Shown one piece after another: positions 52,258 to 64,000 of a DNA stretch of 64,000 nt; position 1 is the first letter of the stretch; each line of letters opens with the position of its first letter. The translations under genes and the position numbers were made by a program. The notes beneath the pieces are model-generated. The model did not search any database, had not been told where the DNA came from, and saw only the letters and a program-made list of their open reading frames with translations. Source of the stretch: Gautieria morchelliformis (lineage: Eukaryota; Basidiomycota; Agaricomycetes; Gomphales; Gomphaceae); assembly GCA_015179125.1 (NCBI GenBank), contig WHVA01000428.1:1-64000 (forward strand), read 5' to 3'.

Positions 52258-53753
52258 CTACGACTCATAGAGGTCATCCATAATAGAGTCCTCTAGAGTG
52301 GCCGATACGATGACGTCGTCGTCGTACGGGGCCAGTGGAGCTCGTGACTCCTCCAGGGGCACCTCCGCGTCATCGGGGGTGATGGGGTGAGGCTGGTCGG
52401 CCTCGCCACTAGCGGCGGTATCCACTTGGGTGATGAGGCCAGCGTCCCTGCGGAGCATGGCCTCAACGGCCGGGTCCTCAGTCTGAGGAGGGGGCTGGAA
52501 GCGCGCCAGCTCTTGGTCAAGCTGAGCCTGAGTGAGGGGTCGCGGCACCACAGCCCTCACATGGCCAGTCTCGAGGACCTTTTGTTGGCCCTCACGGGCG
52601 GCAGCACTGAATGCCGCGCCGGTGATGCTGCGTTGAACATAGTGTTCAATGCATGCCACTCGCTCGCAAGTGACCCCTGCATAGTGGGCCAACCATCTCG
52701 CGATCTCGGCGAGGGGGATGTCAGGGCCGGCTCGGCCCTCCACAGGGAATGGGCCCGTGATGGAGAGCCGCAGGGTGGTGCTCTGAGGTGTCAGCACTTC
52801 CCTGGCGTCGACGAGGCTCGACCATTGGTCTGTCAAGCCAAATAGGTCGAGTAGCCTCGCCCTGAGAGGTGATGCGACCCCTTTGACCCATGGTGCAAGG
52901 GCCTTCAACCACATCCAGACGTCCATGTCGTCTAGGTTGAAGGTGCCATCCGCGTTGTCACGGATGGCGGATGGGATTCCTTCAGGGTTGTGTATCCAAC
53001 CCTTCAGGATGGCCGTGATATCGTGCGGGGTACCGCCCACTATCACGAGACAATCCCTTTTGGGATTGCGAGCGCGTTGTTTGCGCTCGATGCGTTTGAA
53101 TATGCTGATCATCTCGCGCGTACGCACGAGCTGTGGCGTTTCTTTTGCCCACGCTATGAGTTCGACGAAGCGTGGGTTGTCGAGCGGGCAGACGTCATAC
53201 CATTGAGTACGACGCTGTTGGGCCTTTCCTACCGGCCATGGTAGGAGGCCCGTCTCGGAGATCAGTGGATCTCCGAGTGGGATGAGCGTCCCCTCCCCCG
53301 GGTAGGGAGGGTGAACTGTCCCCCCAGTGGAGGCAGGGCCATGCCAGGCCCGATGTACTGGGCCTTGATCTGTGCTATCCGCCATTGAAGGGTGGGGTCG
53401 TTGACAGTGTGCGACGATGACGCCGCTAGGTAAGCACTAATCGCGCTTTCCCTCGCAATGGCTAGCCCATTGATGGTGTTGGGGGTGCCGCGCAATTTCT
53501 TGCGCTTTTTCTTTGGCTGCTCTGCCAGCCGCTGTGCCCTTTCCGAGTCGTACATCTTCCAGATGGACGAGTCTGACTCCCATCTGTCAGGGAACACCCT
53601 GTTCTCCATTTCCAGTTCCGACACCACACCCAGTTCCGACTCTATTTCCGATTCCGCTTCCAGTTCCAATTCCATCTCCGCCTCCGCTTTCGGAAAGGAT
53701 TCCGCTTCTGAGAGAACTCCCACCACCACTCTCGGAGCAGTGTCGGAAATCAA
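52258..53753 (-). pseudogene. Family B 3'-terminal ORF (copy 1)
   Basis: Starts MISDTAPRVVVGVLSEAE, with an acidic repeat region (EAEMELELEAESEIESELG), a basic KKKRKK patch, then AQYIGPGMALPPLGGQFTLP. Near 53330 the frame shifts and goes on YPGEGTLIPLGDPLISETG, TQWYDVCPLDNPRFVEL, LDDMDVWMWLKALAPW, SPLRARLLDLFG, LAEIARWLAHYAGVTCERVA, AAREGQQKVLETGHVRAVVP, closing LEDSIMDDLYES 18 bp before the polypurine tract. Sense relative to the element. Two other copies (41055-41657 and 44430-47270) have the same C-terminus at the same distance from an LTR. I know no domain for it; the acidic N-terminus with a KKKRKK motif suggests a nuclear protein. Confidence 0.6.
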
Positions 53754-53759
53754 GTGGCT

Positions 53760-54118
53760 CGCGTAATAGGTGGCATCAAGGGTCGATCAAGGGTCAGGGA
53801 GGTCAGGAGGATGCAGGGTTGATGGCGGGTGCCAAGTGTTGTCCCTGGCTGCGCAGCGTAGTATAATACGGGCTTGCTGACATTGGGGGTCCTTAGACTT
53901 TTCTCTTTGGATTCCCCCTTGTCAGGTGAGAATCCCCTCTCTTGTATACTCTGTTCATTTATACATACTTTGGATTCCCCCTTGTCAGTTGTGTGGTAGT
54001 GTGATCTCCACAACTAGCCAGGGTTGCCCTTACACCATCCTTCTGGCACGCCGTACGCAGAGTTGGAAGGCGTGCTATGCCCTTCCGTCGTTGTCGTCGT
54101 CAGGGTCAGCGCTGACAA
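53760..54118. other. Spacer between the two family B 3' ORFs
   Basis: No gene. A short direct repeat CTTTGGATTCCCCCTTGTCAG occurs at about 53903 and 53967, forming a 64-bp tandem pair. Confidence 0.4.
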
Positions 54119-55278
54119 TCAGGACGCTAGCCCTGATGTTGCGCGCGCCGGCAAAGGCGCCGTCACGCGAGGTGATGATGGCCCGGCCACTGGGTCAGTG
54201 GCTGGGTAATGGCGCGGCCTTTTTGAGGCTGCATGGGCGAACTTGAGCTGGAGCTGTGCTGTGCTCAGCTGCTCCTCAAGTTCTTTTATTCTGGTGCGCT
54301 TGGTTTCGAGCGCATCATCGCGGTCTTCGACCACGCATTCCAATTTCTTGACCGCCTTCTTGAGGTCATGGATGTCCAGGAGGGGCTCCTCCCGCGCGTC
54401 ACACGCAATGCCCCTTGGAAACCATCCCCAGGCTGCATCGATGGCGTCGCCGATGTCTTTGTGCCGCAATTTGACCTTGCGGGTGCCTGTTGCGGCCCTT
54501 AAGTGTAGTGGACAGGAATTATAGGCAGTAGGTATGGACTTGTTGCTCAAAAGAATAGACTAGAAATTGATTCACTCTCTCAGTGAATTTAGTTGTCACT
54601 GTAAGTATATTATACACTACCTAGAAATTGATTCACTACAGAGTATTTCTAGGTCAATAAATCGAAGGAACACTAGACTAATTTACTTGCCTCTCTCAGT
54701 GAATTTAGTTGTCACTGAGAGAGGGGGAAATCTGTCTCACTGTGCATGTACTACTACCCGGCCCTTTAGCGCCCAAGAGCTCGCGCGTCGAAGTCATTTC
54801 AGACTCCGCTGGGTGCAGCCGCCTATGAAAGTAGAAATAACAAAGTGGAATGGAGAGGTAGGGAGTGACTGGAAAATTTCGAAAATAATCAGAGAAATGG
54901 ATGCATGGTACAAGAACAATGTGAGAAGAAATTGAAACCCCATACAGTAAATTGAATATATTATGCTTGATTTTGGTGCAGGAGCATAAATGCACCCAAC
55001 ATTAAGTGCACGGCGTAGTCCACGCACGTTGCGCAATCATCCGGGTGGACAATGGTGAGGGCGTCCTCCCATCCCACGATCATCCAGTGCTCCTGGTCTA
55101 TTGGAGCACGGAGAATATCTGCGGCCCCCTGTCTCGGGGCCATTGCTCGCGTTGTGGATGTTGACAGATCAACGTCCATCCCATCTTTGGGGGGCATCAT
55201 CTTCATGGGGATGATGGTGGTTAGCTTCCAAGAAGCGATGCGCCCTTGGAAAGATCCGAGGTGAAAATTTAACCGCAC
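54119..55278 (-). pseudogene. Second family B accessory ORF, split by a solo copia LTR
   Basis: Before the insert: PKDGMDVDLSTSTTRAMAP, HWMIVGWEDALTIVHPDD, CATCVDYAVHL. After it: RAATGTRKVKLRHKDIGDAI, AWGWFPRGI, then a coiled coil (LKKAVKKLECVVEDRDDALE, RIKELEEQLSTAQLQLKF) and a stop at 54119. Removing 54504-55001 and one TTAAG joins VHL-RAAT in frame, giving about 218 residues. It follows the chromodomain-like end of pol by 40 bp. A coiled-coil protein of unknown role. Confidence 0.6.
54504..55001 (-). repeat. Solo copia LTR in the family B accessory ORF
   Basis: TGTAGTGGACAGGAATTATAG to AATGCACCCAACA on +, the same family as 45092-45588 and 59457-59935. Perfect duplication TTAAG (54499-54503, 55002-55006). 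Confidence 0.93.
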
Positions 55279-55319
55279 CGTGGCCGGCGCGTCACGTGGT
55301 TTGCACGTGACAGACGCGT

Positions 55320-58300
55320 CTAGCAGCGTCTGGGGAGGTCACATGGCTTGCTCACCCCCTGAAGCTCTAGATAGCTATCTAGGGCTTCAAGGTCCTTGCA
55401 GGACAACATGGGTTCCCATGTCATGTCACCTAGGGTCCAACGGGCCTGGAACTCCAGGTCCGTCGAGTTTATCCATCGATGTGCGATAATCTCGTCGACG
55501 AGCCACTCCTCGTCGTCATTCGCTCCGAAGTCATAAAATGACTTGGCCTCACGGCGAGGGAACAATTCATCGTTGTTAGCCTCGTATCGCCGTACGAGGC
55601 TCGAATGGAAGACCGGTGAAATGCGACGGCTTTTCAGCTCATCGGGAAGATCAAGGGTCACCATCGAGGCGTCGTTGTGAGCCTCGATGACGCGGTACGG
55701 TCCGATGTACCACGGGACTAGTTTTCTGGCTCTTCCTTTCGGGAGAGTTAGGTTTTGTGTCGAGAGGTAGACGCGGTTGTTGGCCGCGTACCTGTCGCTC
55801 GCCATACGTTTCTTATTTGCATGAAACGTTTGCGTCACTCGATGCTCTATGATTGCATCGTGTGCCGCCATCAGGTTCCATTTTGCCTGATGTGTGAACC
55901 AGGCTACCCCTTGAACGGGGTGTCCACGGCTATGGGGAGGTCTATCTGCGGCATATAGCCGTGGTTCAGCTCAAAAGGTGCGAACCCTGTGGTCGCGCTG
56001 ACGTTGCTGTTGAGGGCGACCTCAACCATTGGGCATTTCAATGCCCAATCCTTCTGATCGTCTCTGACGACCGCGTGCAATATCTGGCCGATCGAGCAGT
56101 TTGCCCGCTCGGTGGCTCCATCCGTTTGGGGATGGAAGGCAAATGACATGAGGAGCTTAGTCCCCATGAGTCGCTGTAGTTCACACCAGAAGATCAACGT
56201 GAACTTCGAGTCTCTGTCCGAGACGATGGAGTCGGGAACTCCGTGGAGTCGAACGACCTCCTTCAGAAACAGCCAGGCTACTCCCTTGGCTGACACGCTG
56301 GTCATGGTTGGTACGAGGTGTACAAGCGACGTTAGTCGGTTGATGACTACCATCAGGTAGTCACAGTCGTTGGATTTGGGCAGGGGCCCCATGAAGTCGA
56401 TGCCAATCGACTGCCACGGCCTATCCGGAATGGGTAGGCTGTGTAGTAGGCCTTTGGGTCGTTGTGGTCCGGTTTTCGTCATCTGACATCTCGCACACGA
56501 TGTGCAGAACGCTTCTATGTCTGGGCTCATGCCCGGCCACCAATATGCTCTTCGAACATAGTTCGAAGTCTTCAGATGGCCGTAGTGGCCGACTATATGA
56601 TGTGCCCGATCGATGATAATTTCGATCAGCTTCCTTCCCCCTTGAAGAACAGAGCGGGGGACGGCAGTGACGTCTCTTTTGAGCTGGTTCTTAGTCCAGA
56701 TCAGCCTGTCCCGGATCCCGAATCTCGGGTGTGCGTCCGGGTGCGCCATGATCTTTGTGAACATGGTGTCCCTGTGGTACGCGTCTCATAGGACCTTAGA
56801 CAGGTCTATGCCTTGCTCGACAACCCGGCGCAGGGGCGCGCCGTCATTTCCTGCGGCGATGGCTCTGACGTCATCGTCGTCGTCACGTGACGCGGCGACA
56901 TTCGCAGGCTCTGGTGAGCCCTCGTTTCATGCGGCAGATTCCGTTACTCTCGCCTCTGTCTTCTCAGTGAGGCGTTTAGAGCGTCTTGTTGCCGCTGTTC
57001 GCAGCTCGATATACCAGTCGGTGGGCAATAACTCACCGTCCGGGTCTAAACGCGCATCCGCGTTCACAAAGACGTGGTCCAGGTGATTGTCATCACTCGT
57101 GTCGTTCTCGTAGTAGCGCGACAGGCTGTTCTCTACACCATCAACATGAACGGTGTTGAAATTGAACCGGGAGAGAAACTCCCACCATCTGACCTGGCGG
57201 TCAGATAGGCTCTTCTGGGTCTCGAAGTACTCGAGCCCTTTGTGGTCTGTGACGAGGGTGAACCTTCGCCCCAGCAGTTTGTCCTCCCATTTCATGAGAG
57301 CCTCGAGCACCGTGATCGTCTCGTGCTCGTGAGTCCGGTAGTGTTGCTGAGCAATGCTGAACTTCTTTGACAAGAAGCCGGCAGGTCGACAGGTTTTCCA
57401 GTCAGGACCTTGGGCGTAGACCGCACCGACACCGGCTTTTGATCCGTCGGTGATCACCCAGATCGGCTCTGGGCACCTTGCGTCTACTGGACACAGGATC
57501 AGGGCCTTACAGGCCAACGCCTTAATGCTTTGCCAGCATTTGTCTAGTAGTGGAGTCCATTCGAATGGACGGTTATTACGCGCACAGCCTGATAGTGGGG
57601 TGGTATATGCGCTAACATCTGGCATGTAGTGTGCCAGATACTGTACCACCCCGAGGAAATGCTGGACATCGTTGGACGTCCATGGCCTACGCCACTCGCG
57701 GATGCGTTACATCTTGTCCTCGTCAGCATGTACCCCTCGGCCATCGATAATATGGCCAAGACACTCCATTCAGATGGAATAGAGGTCCACCTTTGTCTTG
57801 CTCAGAAAAAGGTGATTCTTCCTCAGTCTGTCAAAGACGATGTAGAGGTGCTCTTCATGCTCTTGTATTGAGAGCGAGAATATGAAGATGTCGTCCATGT
57901 ATACATGGACGAAGCGACCTATGCAGTCACGGAAAATGGCTGTCATCAGCCGTTGGAATGTTGATGGGGCATTACAGTCCCCCATCTGTATCACCTGACT
58001 CCTGAAGGTGCCAAGGATCATGGCAAAGGCAGTCTTTGCTATGTGATCCGGATGGATCCGGATCTGCTCGTATGCTTCTGACATATCGAGTTTTGTTCGA
58101 TACCGACAGCGAGCCATGTCGCTGCGGATGATATCCTGATCCGGGAAGGGCGTGACGTCCTTCACCGTGTTCTCATTCTGCTGACGCAGATTGAAGACGG
58201 TTCTCAATGTACCATTCTTCTTCGGCACACACAGCATGGGCACGGCCTGCTGCGCGACTGCCAGAATCCACCACTTTGCAGTGGTGTATCGTTCTATCTT

Positions 58301-59456
58301 AGCCGACAGTTCCTCTCAGAAGTGTTCGGGGCATTTCGGTAGTCAATACCGCATGTGCTTGTTGGGATCGATGAGGTTGATCTCATGGTTGATCTCCCGT
58401 AGTGGCAGGAGTTCTAATGGAATTCCACTGACTAAGTCAGTGATTCGTTCCATCCATTCCTCGCGGAGGCGAGGAAGGTCATCATCCGTGAGGATGATGG
58501 TGGTGGTTGGCTTAGAAGCCATTAGGAGCTGTGTGCATCTATTAGGTCCCGCGGCGCACGGAACCGCTTTCCTCTTCCCCATCGCTTTCACCGTTAGGTG
58601 AGAGCGCCTCTCCCTACGGTTGTAGGGTGAGTTCAAGGATGAGTCATCCCGCGACTCGTCCTCCTGGCTTCAATGAGCCAGGTTAGGCTTCGGTGCCTGG
58701 GCGATCCTGCTCACCCATGGCCCCTTGTCCTCGTTCGTCGATCCGTCATCGTCGAACGATACCTTGCCCGTGGAGATCACTTTGTTCCCCTTGCGGATCG
58801 TCCCTGGGCTCGAGAAGTCCAGGGTTATGCCGAATCTCCTTAGGAACGGTGTCCCTAAGATAGCATCGTAATATTTGACGTTTGCTACGTCAAAATATTC
58901 GTCGTATGTCTCACGACCAAATTTGATGGTAGTGTTCATTCCATAGTTGATCATGGAACGGCTGCCTATGCAGGCTAGCTGCAGCGCGATTGGCTGCTCC
59001 AGGGAGAATGTCCTCATCCCTGTAGCTCGCGTGAATTTGGGGGATAGCAGTACCCCTTCGCTGCCACTATCTAGCAGGCAGTGGGCTTTTACGCCGTTTA
59101 TTGCCCAGTACCCCGATAGGGTACAGTTCTCACTGCACGGGCACATTGGCCACGTCCTGTGTTTGCTTCGGTGGTGATACACCGGCTCAGCCGCCTTGTC
59201 TGGCATGACCGACGTGCGTGCCGCCATAACCTTCGTGGCGGTTTCATCCTCCAGCGCGAATCTGATCGCGCTGGACCTGTAGGTGGTGTCTTCCACCTCC
59301 TCGTCCCATTCATAGTATTGGGACAGCTCGGGGTCCCACTCTTCAGGGGGCGCGTCTCTGTTGTCCGGAGTGTCGTTGGGTTGGGGGTCACCCTCCCCCT
59401 CTTCATCAATCTGTTGAAGAGAATTTTGACTGAGGTCCGTCTCCGGATCTTCGGTC
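55320..59456 (-). pseudogene. pol: Ty3/gypsy family B protease-RT-RNase H-integrase
   Basis: On the minus strand: aspartic protease LLDSGSEGVLLSPKF with ILGTPFLRRFG (about 59080-58820); RT with LRTVFNLRQQNENTVKDV, DMSEAYEQIRI, QMGDCNAPSTFQRL and VHVYMDDIFIFS (58240-57880); RNase H with ITDGSKAGVGAVYAQG and TDHKGLEYFETQ (57450-57200); integrase with CARCQMTKTGPQRP, GIDFMGPLPKS, IVSDRDSKFT and FHPQTDGATERA (56480-56090); and a C-terminal region with VHSSLVRRYEANNDE-like text and FQARWTLGDMTWEP (55460). At least four in-frame stops (for example around 58310-58345 and 57770) and a frame change near 55905 kill it. Its 5' part is cut at 59456 by the copia element, so Gag is not visible. Confidence 0.88.
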
Positions 59457-59935
59457 TGTAGAGGACAGGAATTATAGGCAGTAGGTTCAGACTTGATACT
59501 CAAAAGAAGACTAGAAACCAATTCACTCCAGGATTTCTAGGTCAACAAATCGAAGAGAAATAAGACTAATTTACTTGCCTCTCTCAGTGAATTTAGTTGT
59601 CACTGAGAGAGGAGGGAAATGTGTCTCATGCACATGTACTACTAGCCGGCGCTTTAGCGCCCGTGATGCCACGGTGTGCCTTGCTAAGCGCCCGTAGAAC
59701 GTAGCACGGTAGTGAACACCTGCAGCTCAAAAAGGAAACTTGTCCACAACCACCCACAAAGGGTCGGTTGGACAGAACATGAAAAGAAGTAGAAATATAG
59801 CTTCAAAAAATCAAAGAAAAATTTGACAAATCATAGAATGAATGTCAGCATGGTTTCAAGTCACAATCAAAAGAAATACGAATGGTGGAATCTATTTGGC
59901 TTGATTTTGGTGCAGGAGCATAAATGCACCCAACA
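59457..59935 (-). repeat. 3' LTR of the copia element (479 bp)
   Basis: On the minus strand a purine tract (TTGAGGGGGCA) precedes TGTTGGGTGCATTTATGC, and the LTR ends CCTGTCCTCTACA at 59457. The flank CGGTC (59452-59456) should be repeated beyond the 5' LTR, which is outside the window. Confidence 0.9.
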
Positions 59936-59948
59936 TGCCCCCTCAAGC

Positions 59949-62900
59949 CTAATATATTCCAAGCTTCTCGTTGAGGATCTTCACTCTAGGACTAGGAAGT
60001 CCTTTAGTGAGAATATCTGCCAGCATTTGTTCTGTTGGCAAATAAACGAGTTTGGCTTCTTGATTTTTGATTATATCTCGAAGGAAATATAATCTGATGT
60101 CGAAATGCTTGGTTCTTGTGTGTTGTTGAGTGCCATACGTGATTGCAATGGCTGATTGATTGTCTGAATAAACTTGGATGGGTCTGTTCAGTGGTTGGAA
60201 TATTTCAGAAATAAAATGGCGCATCCAAAGAGCCTCTTTGCCCGCATGGGTCAGGGCGACGAATTCGGCTTCAGTTGATGAGAGGGCTACTATCGACTGT
60301 TTCTGGCAACTCCATGAAACAGTGCCCCCATCAATCTGAAATAAATATGCCGAATATGAACGCCTATGACTCTGTGAACCCCAATCCGCATCTGAATACC
60401 CCATCAAGCCATCTCAATTTCTTCCAAGTGTGAGTTTGTAATGCTTCGTGCCTTTCAAATATTTGAAGACACGTTTAACTGCATTCCAATGTGTGCCACC
60501 TGGATTTTCGAGGAATTGTGAGAGCAATGACACCGCAAATGCAATGTCAGGTCGAGTGGCTACAGCTGCCCACATCAGTGATCCTATGGCTTGCCTGTAT
60601 GGAATCTTCAACATGGCTTTCTTGCCTCTCTCTGTAGAAGGACATTGGTCTTTAGATAATTTAACGGCTGGATCAAGAGGCATAGCATAAGTCTTTGCAT
60701 CTTCGAGATTGAATTTTTTGATGATCTTCTCAATGTATGCGGATTGTGAAATTGCAATGGTTTTCTTCTGCCAGTCTCTTTCGATTTTAAGGTTCAATAG
60801 CCAATGAATCTCGCCTAGATCTTTCATACTGAAGACCTGAGCAAGATCTCGTTTGACTTCGTCCAGGACTGACTGATTCTCAGCTGTGATGGTGAGGTCA
60901 TCTACAGCTGTTGCAATGATCACATGCCCCTTTCCGCCACATCTATAAAATACAGCCCCATCTGTGGCTGATGTAGTGAATCCTAACTTGTGGAATTCAC
61001 CACTTAGACGTTTGTACCATTCTCTTCCAGATTGTTTGAGGCCGTAGAGTGCTTTCTTCAAAAGTAGCACTTCGTCTTTGTCTCCGGACTCACATCCATA
61101 CGGCTGCTTCATGTAAATAGGTTCAGGCAACGTAGCATTGAGGTATGCATAGTCCACATCCATTTGATGAATAGGCCAGTCATTCCTAGCAGCAATGGCG
61201 CATATGATCCGTAGGGAGGATAACCAAGCAACAGGTGAGTATGTCTCATCATAGTCGACTCCAAACTTCTGTGTGAAGCCTTGGGCGACCATTCTCAATT
61301 TAGGCATTATTGGTTTCCCTTCTGGATTACGCTTCCAAAGGTAGACCCATTTATTACCGACAATATTGGCTCCAGGAGGTGGTTTGGCTCGTTCCCACAC
61401 TCCCTTGTCGATTAGGGCCTCATACTCTTTGTCCATTGATTTCTTCCACATAGGATTATTCAGAGCTTCATCTGCATTGCTAGGTTCAACTTGACTCAAA
61501 TCCGGCGCCTTGTTATTGTTTTGACCGTCAGTTGGAAATGCACTGATGGCAAATTCATAGCTACTGATGCCATCAATCTCAGAGGATAATTCTTGGTCGA
61601 ATAGATTGTCTTTATGGTCCTCAACATCCTCGTAAGCTAGCGTAGTCATATGTGCGCCAGCTTGTCTCTGAGTTTGAGAACTTGTTACAGGACCTGTTGG
61701 GGCCGGCTGCACTTGTTGTTGACGAATCCTTTCGCTTCTCCTTATCGGTTCAGCTTCTCTAGGTCTGTCATCAACTCCCTGAATAGGTTGCAGCTCTTCA
61801 AGATATTCCTCTGGTGTGCTTTCATCAATTCCTTCGATCTTTGCCTCTTGGCTGACTAAGCGACCAGGCACAGGCACTGATGCCAGAATGGCCTTCTTCT
61901 CCTCTCTAGACGTAGGTAACTTGGATTCCTCAATAGAAATGATTGGGACTTTTCCCTTCTTCATCTCTGAATCAAACACAATGTTTCACTCGACAGAAAA
62001 TTTGTGAGAGTCAGGCCAATAAACATAATGACCATGGCTCTGCGCAGAAATTCCTATCCACCGAGCTCTCTTGGAACGAGCTGCCAATTTATCTCCCTGA
62101 GTGACCTTAACATAGACTTCGGTTCCCCACGTATGAATGTCTTTGAGATTCGGCTTCTCATGGTGAATCATTTTGTAAGGTGTTTTATCCGGTAGAGCTC
62201 TTGTATGCGTCCTATTCCTAAGATAATTGGCATGCTGTATCGCATAGCCCCATAGTATCTTAGGAAGGCCTGATTCGAATAGCATGGCATGAGTTCTCTC
62301 AGTCAGAGTTCGGTTCAGACGTTCGGCAACACCATTAGACTCTGGTGTGTCATGTACTGTCAACCGATGCTTCGTGCCTTGTTTGGCCAGGTGCTGTTCA
62401 AATTCAGAGCTCGTATACTCTCCCCCTCGGTCAGAAACAAGTGCCTTGATGTGCACATTTCTCTGTCGAAGCATTAGAGCCTCGTAGAGTTTGTACTTTG
62501 AGAATGCTTCTGATTTGTTCACCATGAGATAGATCACCGATTCCCTTGAGTAGTCATCGATAAAAGAGACATAATATGACTTTTTATCGATTGTGAGGTG
62601 TCTTGCAGGTCCCCAGACATCAGAATAAATTCTGTCACCGAATTTTGATGTACGGTCTCTGGGTTCTTGAGGAAGAGGTTTGCGTGCAATCTTGGCTTGA
62701 ATGCACGCATCACAGACAATTCTATCGCCTGTGGAGCTCGGTTCAATGCCCAATATCATGCCACGGTTAAGTAGATGTTGTAGGGACTTTTGTGAGATAT
62801 GCCCCATCCTCTGATGAATTTCCATGGCAGACAAACATATATGGGCTTGAGCACTTGGTGACTGGAGGTCTAGTCGATATAAGCCATTGACCTTCGGTGC

Positions 62901-64000
62901 TTGCATCAATATCTTTCCAGCAGTGTTAGATATTGTGCATTTCTGGCCACCGAGTTGAATATCATAGCCAGCATCATCGCACCGACCAATTGAGACGAGG
63001 GTAGCAGCAATTTTTGGTGCATAGTACGTGTCTTGCAACGTGACTTCTACTGTTTTATATCTAACCTTATTGGATAATACGAGCAGTCCTGAGCCGAAGG
63101 CATCAAAAGTGCCTTTGTTGGCTGCTCGGATAGTCCTCGGCTGTGAGAATTGGCAGTAGTTCCTCAATAAATGTTTATGAGGTGTCATATGCAATGTCGT
63201 TCCGGTGTCGAGTATCACTACAACTCCTGAGGATGTGCTCGAACTAAAATTAGAGCACTCGTCGAAATTGGTGAAGGCAAGAGGCCCATCATCACTATCC
63301 TCAGAAGAGGTCTCTTCTTCGGCAACATTCGCTTTTGCTTTACCCTTCTTCTTCTTTTTGCCTTTGGCTTTTTTCTTCTGACGTGGTCCTTGACCTTCTT
63401 TACCACCTCCTTTAGCCCAGCAATTTTCGATAGAATGCCCAGGCTTTTTGCAGTTAGTGCATGTATGCGCCTTCTGCGCCTTCTGGTCCTTCTTAGTAGA
63501 TGAACCAATAAACACCTGCTCTTCTTGCGGGAGTGTTTTCTTCCTGTCATACTGAGCCTTTAGTACCCTGATAATGTCATCAGGGACTAAGGGTCTCCCG
63601 CATTCTTCAAGCGAAGTGGTGAGGGCATTCATGACTGCCTCATAGGATGGTGGAAGTGATGCAAGGATAATGTCCATGAATTCTTCTTCAGAAACTCTGG
63701 CTCCCATCTCATTAAGATGAGCATATAGGTCTTGGGCCTTGTCCAAGTGGTCTCTCAAGTCTCCATCCTCAGGACATCTCATACTGCGGAGTTGTCTCTG
63801 CAGGCTGGTGAGGACCATCTTGGGCTTTTTGGTCATTTCATTGACCAGTGCATCCCAAGTCTCTTTTGCTGTCTTTTGTTTCTGTAGCATCAGAGCTAGT
63901 GACTCTGACACTGAGACGATGATTTGGGTCTTGGCTTGTCCTTCTCTAGCAAGATATCTCTCCAGCTTCTCCTCAGCCTTATCCATCTGAGTTTCCTCAG
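59949..64000 (-). pseudogene. Ty1/copia polyprotein, nearly intact, two in-frame stops, runs off the window
   Basis: One frame from beyond 64000 down to 59949. Gag (UBN2-like, LVNEMTKKPKMVLTSLQRQL), zinc knuckle CTNCKKPGHSIENC (about 63440), Lys-rich linker, protease ILDTGTTLHMTPH (63215), HHCC zinc site (HQRMGH...CDACIQAK), integrase core YSDVWGPARH, FIDDYSRESV, VSDRGGEYTS and NGVAERLNRT. A TGA at 61983-61985 replaces the residue after HKFSVE, where relatives have Arg. RT follows with GNKWVYLWKRNPEGK, YDETYSPVAW, the VDDL catalytic motif (about 60905) and LYGLKQSGREWYKRL. A second TGA lies at about 60411 before DGLMGYSDADWGS. RNase H keeps LSSTEAEFVAL, ending ILTKGLP...KLGIY. Two point changes, at least one probably CGA to TGA, are the only visible damage. 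Confidence 0.92.

Noticed and set aside
54794..55036. 80-codon minus frame (also 45381-45608)
   Set aside because: Lies mainly in the copia solo LTR; the same frame recurs in each LTR copy without protein features.

Overview
This window looks like a transposon-dense island from a basidiomycete fungus, most likely an agaricomycete. The evidence is a pair of eukaryotic housekeeping-type genes split by many short introns of about 50-65 bp, nested Ty3/gypsy (chromodomain) and Ty1/copia retrotransposons, Helitrons, a hAT transposase, and large repetitive protein families typical of mushroom-forming fungi. Most transposon genes are decayed, with many in-frame stops that could be read as C-to-T changes. 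I cannot name the species.

Layout. 1-3151: unrecognised sequence, then a decayed DEAH-box helicase fragment. 3348-6459: the 3' end of a gypsy element (family A), with an antisense coiled-coil gene between pol and its LTR; it cuts into a hAT transposase (6460-7991), which itself sits in a Helitron remnant (8006-8262). 8911-10509: a syntaxin-type Qa-SNARE gene on the minus strand. 11970-18890: three minus-strand genes of a repetitive agaricomycete family (one very large protein flanked by two smaller ones). 19637-25507: a decayed gypsy element (family E) holding three LTR insertions. 25565-26110: a broken second copy of the small helical protein. 26608-37805: a nest in which a Helitron 3' end was hit by a gag-only copia-type element, whose right LTR was then split by 9.7 kb of Helitron DNA, including one nearly intact autonomous Helitron (31576-37710). 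37993-39769: argininosuccinate lyase, the clearest resident host gene. 39932-49000: mosaic gypsy fragments, solo LTRs, a chimeric ORF with a Myb/SANT-like segment, and a second antisense coiled-coil ORF. 49184-52030: a tRNA-like SINE head, degenerate tandem repeats, an unknown conserved protein and a Helitron N-terminal fragment. 52036-59456: a minus-strand gypsy element (family B) with extra sense ORFs between pol and its 3' LTR. 59457-64000: a copia element that landed in family B and runs off the window end.

Insertion order can be read from 5-bp target duplications and from reading frames that close when the insert is removed. The least explained features are: antisense coiled-coil genes with promoter-like TATA sequences between pol and the 3' LTR in two gypsy families; a sense 3'-terminal ORF shared by three copies of family B; an intact gag-only LTR element; a syntaxin whose central SNARE glutamine is an aspartate; and the three-gene minus-strand cluster.
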